Below are positions 6,778-11,090 of a stretch of DNA of 14,623 nt, piece by piece. The translations under genes and the position numbers were made by a program. How positions within the stretch are numbered: position 1 is the first letter of the stretch; every line of letters begins with the position of its first letter. The stretch spans positions 1 through 14,623 of the forward strand of contig JACPQI010000105.1 of assembly GCA_016190545.1 (NCBI GenBank), given 5' to 3'. The DNA is from Chloroflexota bacterium. GTDB taxonomy: Bacteria > Chloroflexota > Dehalococcoidia > SHYB01 > JACPQI01. Under the pieces are notes generated by a model. That model did not search any database and was not told the DNA's origin. It was given only the letters and a program-made list of their open reading frames with translations.

Positions 6778-7694
6778 TACGTTGCCTTTCCCGCATACTT
6801 TGGCACACGCAGAGAGACCTTTGTCCCATGGCCCGGCTTGGAATCGAGCAGAAGTTCAGCGCCAATGGCCTCAGCCCGTTCTTTCATCGTCTGAAGGCCG
6901 AAATGCGGACGAGAGCCGCGCGCGATCCGCATTGGGTCAAACCCACGCCCGTTGTCCTCTACATTGATCATGACGCTCGACGGTTCTATTGCGAAGCGCA
7001 CAATGGCCTGGCTGGCATTGGCGTGCTTGCGAACATTGGACAGGGCCTCCTGAATAATTCGGATGATTTGGAGTTCTTGCTCTTGGGGGAACTTGATGTT
7101 TCCGCCCTCGGGCACGACCAGCTTCGCTTCAATCTGGTTTTGCTCTGAAAACGAGTCGAGGTATTCCTTCAGCACGTGGCCCAGGTCGCGCTCGCCCGAG
7201 ATGCCCACGCGCAGGCCCATGATCGATTCCCGAACATCTGCATATACCTGGCTGGAGGCTTGGCTTAACTGCTCAATCTGTTTCCGGGCCTCACCCAGAT
7301 GCCCTGCGGCGAGGAACTCCGCAACCGCCTGGCTTTTCGTGTTTACATACCCCAGGACTTGGCCAAGACTGTCATGCATTTCGCGGGCGATGCGGTCCCG
7401 CTCCTCAAGCACAGCCACCGTCCGGCTCTGCTCGATAAGCTCCCGCTCAATGGCCTCGATAGTCGCGAACACTGCCCGTGAGAACAGAAAAGCCCCACCG
7501 AAGATCACCACAAGCACGATGAGACTGCCTTCCCACACACCAATGTAGTGGTCGAGAAACGTGTGGCGCAACCATTCGAAGACGGCAACAAACGTCGCAG
7601 GGCCAAGAATAGTGACCCAGCGGAGCAGCCTGCGCTGAGCGGGTGACCTGACCAAAAGGAGGAATCGCCAGCGGCCTACCGATGACGCGTGCAT
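6777..7694 (-). CDS. NarX/DesK-type sensor histidine kinase (HisKA_3)
   Basis: This membrane sensor kinase is the partner of the response regulator it overlaps by one base. It has 305 residues. Two predicted membrane helices (about 25-43 and 54-75) are separated by a loop of about ten residues (HTFLDHYIGV) with two histidines. There is therefore no periplasmic sensor domain and no visible PAS or GAF domain. The dimerisation/phospho-acceptor region carries EERDRIAREMHDSLGQ with H107, the HisKA_3 H-box that pairs with NarL-type regulators. The ATPase domain shows EALSNVRKHA (N220), DNGRGFD (D247-D253) and HFGLQTMKERA. The ATG at 7694 has a modest GAAGAGG before it. It is divergent from the peroxiredoxin across 123 bases. 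Sensing may occur in the membrane or through a partner. Confidence 0.94.
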   Translation of the reverse strand: MHASSVGRWRFLLLVRSPAQRRLLRWVTILGPATFVAVFEWLRHTFLDHYIGVWEGSLIVLVVIFGGAFLFSRAVFATIEAIERELIEQSRTVAVLEERDRIAREMHDSLGQVLGYVNTKSQAVAEFLAAGHLGEARKQIEQLSQASSQVYADVRESIMGLRVGISGERDLGHVLKEYLDSFSEQNQIEAKLVVPEGGNIKFPQEQELQIIRIIQEALSNVRKHANASQAIVRFAIEPSSVMINVEDNGRGFDPMRIARGSRPHFGLQTMKERAEAIGAELLLDSKPGHGTKVSLRVPKYAGKAT

Positions 7695-7724
7695 TATTGC
7701 CTCTTCGCCGCTTTCTGCGTGTTC

Positions 7725-7730
7725 ATTCTA
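7725..7730 (-). promoter_or_regulatory. Possible -10 box for the kinase-regulator genes
   Basis: The minus strand reads TAGAAT about 30 bases before the kinase ATG. The upstream region offers only a weak -35 (GACACA, 18 bases away). A divergent arrangement with the peroxiredoxin promoter is plausible but unproven. Confidence 0.3.
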
Positions 7731-7755
7731 ACATGCTATCATCGCATATGTGTCG

Positions 7756-7784
7756 TTGACGATGCGACGCAGCGCAGGCATAAT
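7756..7784 (+). promoter_or_regulatory. Sigma-70-type promoter of the peroxiredoxin gene
   Basis: TTGACG (7756-7761), a 17-base spacer and CATAAT (7779-7784) form a good housekeeping promoter, with the start of transcription expected near 7791. A 6-bp inverted repeat, TCGCAT (7742-7747) and ATGCGA (7762-7767), straddles the -35 and might be an operator. The AAAGGAG Shine-Dalgarno is at 7805-7811. An active promoter and ribosome binding site argue against the gene being a decayed remnant. Confidence 0.75.
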
Positions 7785-7817
7785 ACAATGCTCACCTTAT
7801 TGTGAAAGGAGCCGCGC

Positions 7818-8276
7818 ATGTCAGCAGATGTTGGACAGCCCGCACCCGACTTCACTTTGCCTTCTCATCTGGGCGGTGACGTCACCCTTAGCCAGTTCAA
7901 GGGGCAGAAGAACATTGTCCTGGGTTTCTTCCCCTTGGCCTTCACCTCTGGCTGAGCGAACGAGGTCTCCTCGTTCAACCGCGACCTCAAGCGGTTCGAG
8001 GAGAAGAACGCACAGGTCCTGTGCTTGAGCGTCGACAGCGTCTACGTCCAGAAGGCCTTCGCCACCGGGTTAGGCGGCATCAACTTTCCGGTGATGGGAG
8101 ACTTCCATCCCAAGGGGAAGGTCGCGGAGACTTACGGCATCATGGGCGACAAGGGCTTCGGTCGTCGCGCCACCTTCATCATCGACAGGAGCGGCATCGT
8201 CCGATACAGGGAAGTCCACGCCCCCGGCACCCTGCCCGACAACCAGAAGCTCCTCGACGAACTTACCAAGCTGTAG
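7818..8276 (+). CDS. Peroxiredoxin (AhpE/AhpC-TSA family) with in-frame TGA read as selenocysteine
   Basis: This is a cytoplasmic thiol/selenol peroxidase that reduces hydroperoxides. Reading through one in-frame TGA at 7953-7955 gives 152 residues. The N-terminus SADVGQPAPDFTLPSHLGGD and the strand NIVLGFFPLAFTSG are typical of the AhpC/TSA fold. The TGA is residue 46 and falls exactly on the peroxidatic cysteine of the family motif PxxxTxxC (P39, T43, U46). After it the frame continues without interruption through the LSVDS strand, the GRRATFIIDRSGIVRY segment with the conserved active-site Arg, and a normal C-terminus. The only cysteine (in QVLCLSVDS) is not at a standard resolving position, so a 1-Cys (1-Sec) mechanism fits. 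Selenocysteine peroxiredoxins are known in bacteria, for example PrxU of Eubacterium acidaminophilum. A single TGC/TGT to TGA nonsense mutation is the alternative. Intact promoter, ribosome binding site, flanking frame and hairpins favour selenocysteine. selA, selB and selC are not in the window. Confidence 0.85.
7953..7999 (+). other. Candidate bacterial SECIS region just after the UGA
   Basis: Two hairpins lie directly downstream of the TGA (7953-7955). Hairpin A has a perfect 8-bp stem, GAACGAGG (7958-7965) with CCTCGTTC (7969-7976), and a loop region containing GGTCT. Hairpin B has AACCGC (7977-7982) with GCGGTT (7991-7996) around the 8-base loop GACCTCAA. It can be extended by TCG/CGA (7971-7973 with 7997-7999) across a 3-base bulge. 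Hairpin B places a G at the first loop position 27 bases after the UGA, within the 16-37 base spacing usually cited for bacterial SECIS elements. Hairpin A is closer than usual. Which one SelB would use cannot be told from sequence alone. Confidence 0.6.
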
Positions 8277-8290
8277 AGAAGCTGCGCAAG

Positions 8291-8329
8291 GAAAGAGCAG
8301 GCTCCGACACGATCGGGGTCTGCTCTTTC
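8291..8329. terminator. Bidirectional terminator between the peroxiredoxin gene and yebC
   Basis: GAAAGAGCAG (8291-8300) pairs perfectly with CTGCTCTTTC (8320-8329). Inner pairs including CCGA/TCGG extend the stem to about 16 bp with two G-T pairs and a CACGA loop. It starts 15 bases after the peroxiredoxin stop and ends 18 bases before the stop of the convergent yebC. U-rich ends are short (CUUU in either direction), so strength is uncertain. Confidence 0.7.
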
Positions 8330-8346
8330 AGGTTCCGAGGCGCTTG

Positions 8347-9108
8347 TTAGGCGGCGCTGGCCTTATAGCGTTCCAGGGCGGTCTCCGGGAAGTCGGCGTT
8401 GGTGTACACCTTCTGCACGTCGTCGTGCTCCTCCAGCTTATCCAGGAGCCGCAGAGCGGTGAGGGCCGTGTCCACATCCAATGAAATAAGGGTGTTGGGC
8501 ACCATAGCCAGTTCGGAGCTTGCCACCCGAACGCCCCGGGCCTCCAGCGCCTTCCGCACGTTTTCCAGCTTGTCGGGTGTGCTGTAGATTTCGATGGAGC
8601 CGCTCTCCACCTTAAAATCGTCCGCGCCCGCGTCGATGGCGATCAGCGCTATCTCCTCTGCCTTCTCCGGCGTCGCATCGATGGTGATCACGCCTTTGGA
8701 CTCGAACTGCCAGGCCACGCTGCCGGCCTCGCTCATGTTGCCGTTGCCGCGCGTGAAGATGCTGCGTAGCTCGGACGAGGTGCGATTGCGGTTGTCGGTC
8801 AGGGCCTGGACCAGGATGGCCACGCCGCCGGGGCCGTAACCCTCATAGGTGAGGGACGCCATCGCCACGGAGCCGTCGGCGGCGCCGGACACCTTCTTCA
8901 GCGTCCGCTCGATGTTGTCCGTCGGCATGTTGTTGTCGCGCGCCTTCTGAATGGCCAGGCGCAGCCGCACATTGGCTTCGGGGTTCACGCCGCCCTCGCG
9001 CGCCGCCACGATGATTTCACGCGTGAGCTTGGTGAAGAGTTGGCCCCGCTTGGCGTCGGCAGCCCCCTTCGCACGCTTGATCGTCGACCACTTGGAATGT
9101 CCGCTCAT
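8347..9108 (-). CDS. yebC: YebC/TACO1-family regulatory protein
   Basis: This is a cytoplasmic protein of the YebC/PmpR/TACO1 family, long described as a DNA-binding regulator. More recent work ties it to translation and to relieving ribosome stalls at proline runs. It is full length at 253 residues. It opens with the invariant MSGHSKWSTIKRAKGAADAKRGQLF and has NPEANVRLRLAIQKARDNNMPTDNIERTLKK, YEGYGPGGVAILVQALTDNRNRT and the acidic patch IDAGADDF, all family signatures. It is often next to ruvC-ruvA in other bacteria; here it is about 6 kb away with its own promoter. The minus-strand leader contains a 6-bp GC hairpin (9120-9137) just before a weak AAGGCAGG ribosome site. Confidence 0.95.
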   Translation of the reverse strand: MSGHSKWSTIKRAKGAADAKRGQLFTKLTREIIVAAREGGVNPEANVRLRLAIQKARDNNMPTDNIERTLKKVSGAADGSVAMASLTYEGYGPGGVAILVQALTDNRNRTSSELRSIFTRGNGNMSEAGSVAWQFESKGVITIDATPEKAEEIALIAIDAGADDFKVESGSIEIYSTPDKLENVRKALEARGVRVASSELAMVPNTLISLDVDTALTALRLLDKLEEHDDVQKVYTNADFPETALERYKASAA

Positions 9109-9167
9109 GGACCTGCCTTGCCCCGTTGGGCCGGGGCGTCACGTACTATCAGGGTGACCGGCAAAAA

Positions 9168-9196
9168 ATTGTAGCACTGGGCGGGACGGCGGACAA
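9168..9196 (-). promoter_or_regulatory. Promoter of yebC
   Basis: The minus strand reads TTGTCC (9191-9196), a 17-base spacer and TACAAT (9168-9173), predicting a start near 9161 and a leader of about 50 bases. The leader includes the GC hairpin GCCCCG/CGGGGC (9120-9125 and 9132-9137). The remainder of the 209-base gap up to khpA shows no ORF. It holds only a short direct repeat of GGTACGAG and no clear terminator for the rpsP-khpA message. Confidence 0.7.
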
Positions 9197-9317
9197 GGGA
9201 GAGAAACGTAGTCTTGGCATTATGGCTCTTCAAGGAAGGGAGAAATGGGGTGAGGTACGAGGTCGGGGTACGAGATTCAAGGAAATAGGGGTCTCGGAAA
9301 AGAGTAGAAAGGCTGGG

Positions 9318-9560
9318 TTACAGGATTTCCAGAGAGGCCTTGGTGCCTTGCTTCACCGCCGCGACACGGAGGAGCGTGCGCATCGCCTGGGCCACCCGGC
9401 CCTGCCGCCCGATGATCTTGCCCTTGTCCTCCGGCGCCACCTCCAGGCGGAAGACCACCCGGTCCTCCTCCGTGGCCTCTGTCACCTTCACCGCGTCCGG
9501 GAACTGGGCCAGGGACTTGGCGATATACTCGATGAGCTCCTTCATGGCGTTGTCGCTCAT
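9318..9560 (-). CDS. khpA: KH-domain RNA-binding protein KhpA
   Basis: KhpA is a small cytoplasmic RNA-binding protein of the KhpA (YlqC) family, which partners with KhpB/Jag in several bacteria and affects cell envelope and division through RNA. It has 80 residues. A single KH domain is recognised by [18 protein letters not shown], with GRQG as the GxxG nucleic-acid-binding loop. [12 protein letters not shown] at residues 6-17 is the usual N-terminus. The start at 9560 is favoured because its ATG overlaps the rpsP stop (ATGA); the ATG at 9545 is the alternative and would give the commoner 75-residue form. It is the second gene of an rpsP-khpA unit. The rimM-trmD-rplS genes that commonly follow are missing here. 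Confidence 0.93.
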   Translation of the reverse strand: MSDNAMKELIEYIAKSLAQFPDAVKVTEATEEDRVVFRLEVAPEDKGKIIGRQGRVAQAMRTLLRVAAVKQGTKASLEIL

Positions 9561-9814
9561 GGAGCGTACGCCCCCTCCAAGACGCCAGCCTTATGCAGCA
9601 TGCGGCGGACGGCTTCGGACGGCTGCGCGCCCTTCTTCAGCCATGCCTTCGCCTTTTCGGCGTCGATGGTGATGTGGGGCGGATCGACCCGGGGGTTATA
9701 GTGGCCCAGGACCTCGATAAACCGGCCATTGCGCGGAGAGCGCTGGTCCGCCACTACGATACGATAGGACGGCTGGCCCTTGGCCCCCACGCGGCGTAAG
9801 CGAATTCGTACCAT
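9557..9814 (-). CDS. rpsP: 30S ribosomal protein bS16
   Basis: bS16 is a primary binding protein of the 30S 5' domain, needed for small-subunit assembly. The protein has 85 residues from the ATG at 9814. It starts [20 protein letters not shown] and has [21 protein letters not shown], then [20 protein letters not shown], all diagnostic of S16. An in-frame ATG at 9847 would add [11 protein letters not shown], which overlaps the GAGAGG ribosome-binding stretch and is not part of S16, so 9814 is chosen. It is translationally coupled to khpA by an ATGA overlap and driven by the near-consensus promoter upstream. ffh, a frequent upstream partner, is absent. Confidence 0.97.
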   Translation of the reverse strand: MVRIRLRRVGAKGQPSYRIVVADQRSPRNGRFIEVLGHYNPRVDPPHITIDAEKAKAWLKKGAQPSEAVRRMLHKAGVLEGAYAP

Positions 9815-9852
9815 GGGGTTGTGCTCGTTTCCTCTCTCAAAATACAATATGT

Positions 9853-9867
9853 CCCGCCCTCGGCGGG
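9853..9867 (-). other. Small GC hairpin in the rpsP leader
   Basis: CCCGCC (9853-9858) and GGCGGG (9862-9867) form a 6-bp stem with a 3-base loop between the promoter and the start codon. No long U-run follows on the minus strand. It may be part of a leader structure; no known riboswitch or ribosomal-protein leader is recognisable. Confidence 0.4.
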
Positions 9868-9886
9868 CCGATTGCGGTACGGAAGG

Positions 9887-9915
9887 ATTGTAACCTGCCC
9901 GCTATAGCCTGTCAA
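9887..9915 (-). promoter_or_regulatory. Near-consensus promoter of rpsP-khpA
   Basis: The minus strand reads TTGACA (9910-9915), a 17-base spacer and TACAAT (9887-9892), the best sigma-70-type match in the window. Transcription should start near 9880, giving a leader of about 65 bases. Such strength suits a ribosomal protein gene. Confidence 0.85.
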
Positions 9916-9934
9916 CTAGCGGCCTCTGCGCACA

Positions 9935-9964
9935 TGGACGTAGCCCGCCTCCGCTCGATATACT
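9935..9964 (+). promoter_or_regulatory. Candidate promoter of moaD-moaE
   Basis: TGGACG (9935-9940), an 18-base spacer and TATACT (9959-9964) lie 28 bases before the moaD ATG. The -35 is imperfect. It is arranged back to back with the rpsP promoter. Confidence 0.45.
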
Positions 9965-9992
9965 GAATGCGATACTTCGTGCAGCAGGCGCT

Positions 9993-10250
9993 ATGCTCCA
10001 GGTCACCACCAGGTTCTTCGCCCTCTACCGCGAGCGAGCGGGCACCGACTCGCTTCAGGTGGCGTTGGACGACGGCGCTCGCGTGTCCGACCTGGTGCGC
10101 CACCTCGCCCGCCGCTACCCGCATCTTACTCCCGACCCTGATGCTATGGTGGTGGCCGTGAACCAAGAGTACGTCCAGCACGACCACGCCCTGCGCAGCG
10201 GCGACGAAGTCGCGTTCATACCCCCACTCAGTGGAGGGCGCCATGATTGA
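9993..10250 (+). CDS. moaD: MoaD/ThiS-family sulfur carrier, small subunit of molybdopterin synthase
   Basis: MoaD is a ubiquitin-fold sulfur carrier. Its C-terminal Gly-Gly is adenylated and thiocarboxylated, and it then donates sulfur to precursor Z with MoaE. The protein has 85 residues. TRFFALYRERAGTDSLQVAL and DLVRHLARRYP match the MoaD N-terminal half, and VAVNQEYVQHDHALRSGDEVAFIPPLSGG the C-terminal half. Unusually, three residues (RHD) follow the Gly-Gly, because the stop codon lies inside the start of moaE. Canonical MoaD ends exactly at GG. The gene overlaps moaE by eight bases, so the two are coupled. Function as a molybdopterin synthase subunit is likely from the moaE overlap, but the tail would have to be trimmed or tolerated. 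Confidence 0.9.
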   Translation: MLQVTTRFFALYRERAGTDSLQVALDDGARVSDLVRHLARRYPHLTPDPDAMVVAVNQEYVQHDHALRSGDEVAFIPPLSGGRHD

Positions 10251-10656
10251 GATTGCTGACCGTCCTGTCGCGCCACAGGAGGTGGAAGCGCGATTGCAGC
10301 GCGCTATTCACGGCGCCGTGGTGACCTTCGCCGGGACCGTGCGTTCTCCCTCGGAAGGCAAGGTCGTGCGCTATCTGGAGTATGAGGCCTACCCTGGCAT
10401 GGCCGAAAAGAAGATGGCCCAGATCGAAGCGGAGGCCCGCGCCCGCTGGCTCTTGGAGGACATCATCATCGTCCACCGCATCGGACGGCTGGAAGTGGGC
10501 GAGGCCAGTCTCGTCGTCGCCGTCGCCGCCCAGCACCGCAAGGAAGCCTTCGAGGCCTGCCGCTGGGCCGTTGACACCGTCAAAGAGACCGTCCCTGTCT
10601 GGAAGAAGGAGGTCTGGCTGGAAGGCGCCGCCTGGGTCAACTGCCACGGCCACTAG
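10243..10656 (+). CDS. moaE: Molybdopterin synthase catalytic subunit MoaE
   Basis: MoaE is the large subunit of molybdopterin synthase, converting cyclic pyranopterin monophosphate to molybdopterin with sulfur from MoaD. The protein has 137 residues from the ATG at 10243. GAVVTFAGTVRSPSEGK, YLEYEAYPGMAEKKM, IVHRIGRLEVGEASLVVAV and AAQHRKEAFEACRWAVDTVK appear in family order. They are followed by VPVWKKEVW with the catalytic lysine pair. An ATG at 10231 would add four residues and reach further into moaD; 10243 gives the standard MoaE start (MIEIADRPV). Other molybdopterin genes (moaA, moaC, moeA, moeB) are not in the window. Confidence 0.96.
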   Translation: MIEIADRPVAPQEVEARLQRAIHGAVVTFAGTVRSPSEGKVVRYLEYEAYPGMAEKKMAQIEAEARARWLLEDIIIVHRIGRLEVGEASLVVAVAAQHRKEAFEACRWAVDTVKETVPVWKKEVWLEGAAWVNCHGH

Positions 10657-10689
10657 GCCGATTGGATACGGCTGGGGGGCTTCTGTCTC

Positions 10690-10718
10690 TTGCCAAGTCA
10701 TGATAGGGCCTGTATGCT
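10690..10718 (+). promoter_or_regulatory. Candidate promoter of the small membrane protein gene
   Basis: TTGCCA (10690-10695), a 17-base spacer and TATGCT (10713-10718) precede the small ORF by 39 bases. It sits just after moaE, suggesting independent transcription. Confidence 0.55.
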
Positions 10719-10757
10719 TAGTCAACACCCTATACCTGCCGAATGGAGGTGGAGGCT

Positions 10758-10901
10758 ATGTCAGCAGGAGAAATAGTGGGAGTGGTCCTGGGCGGCATCA
10801 GCCTGCTCCTCATGCTCGTCGCTCTCTACCTTATCCGGAACGTGTATACGCTGGTCAAGCGTGAGCCACGACAGAAGCCGGAGAACCCTGGCAAGCGCTA
10901 A
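10758..10901 (+). CDS. 47-residue single-pass membrane protein, unknown function
   Basis: The ORF begins ATG at 10758 and ends TAA at 10899-10901. The product starts MSAGEIVGVVLGGISLLLML, continues VALYLIRNVYTLV and ends in a basic, proline-containing tail. Residues about 5-27 form one membrane helix; the positive C-terminus (KR, RQK, GKR) predicts a cytoplasmic tail (N-out/C-in). A double GGAGG-type ribosome site (GGAGGTGGAGG, 10745-10755) lies three bases before the ATG with its upstream copy at better spacing, and a promoter precedes it. I do not recognise the family. It lies between moaE and the coiled-coil membrane protein; a shared role with the latter is possible but unsupported. Confidence 0.75.
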   Translation: MSAGEIVGVVLGGISLLLMLVALYLIRNVYTLVKREPRQKPENPGKR

Positions 10902-10955
10902 ATCTCCCGCTAAGCTGGTTTCCTCAAAACCCCTCCTAATTCCCGAATAAAGTTC

Positions 10956-10984
10956 TTGAACCAATTCAAAAATCTCTATACAAT
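10956..10984 (+). promoter_or_regulatory. Promoter of the coiled-coil protein gene
   Basis: TTGAAC (10956-10961), a 17-base spacer and TACAAT (10979-10984) form a good sigma-70-type promoter, with a start near 10991 and a leader of about 100 bases. Confidence 0.8.
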
Positions 10985-10995
10985 ACCACCATAGT

Positions 10996-11037
10996 GTTGC
11001 GCAACCGCCCAACGCTTGTTTAAGCTTTACTGTTGGG
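10996..11037 (+). promoter_or_regulatory. Palindrome and leader stem-loop after the coiled-coil promoter
   Basis: GTTGCGCAAC (10996-11005) is a perfect 10-base palindrome right after the predicted transcription start and could be an operator. Next, CCCAAC (11008-11013) pairs with GTTGGG (11032-11037) around an inner GCTT-GTTT-AAGC hairpin (11014-11025). Together they form an imperfect leader stem-loop. No U-run follows, so premature termination is not evident. Confidence 0.45.
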
Positions 11038-11090
11038 GTTGTGAGGTTCACGGCTGGGAGATGAGCGGAAGTCGTAGCAGGGGGTAAGAG

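Noticed and set aside
7953..7955. TGA as an ordinary stop making the peroxiredoxin a pseudogene, with a separate gene starting at 8025
   Set aside because: The frame is continuous on both sides and the TGA sits exactly on the catalytic cysteine position. The ATG at 8025 lies in the middle of the conserved LSVDS strand with no ribosome site.
9240..9290. Direct repeat of GGTACGAG in the yebC-khpA gap
   Set aside because: Only two short copies in purine-rich sequence; no iterated array or flanking structure to give it meaning.
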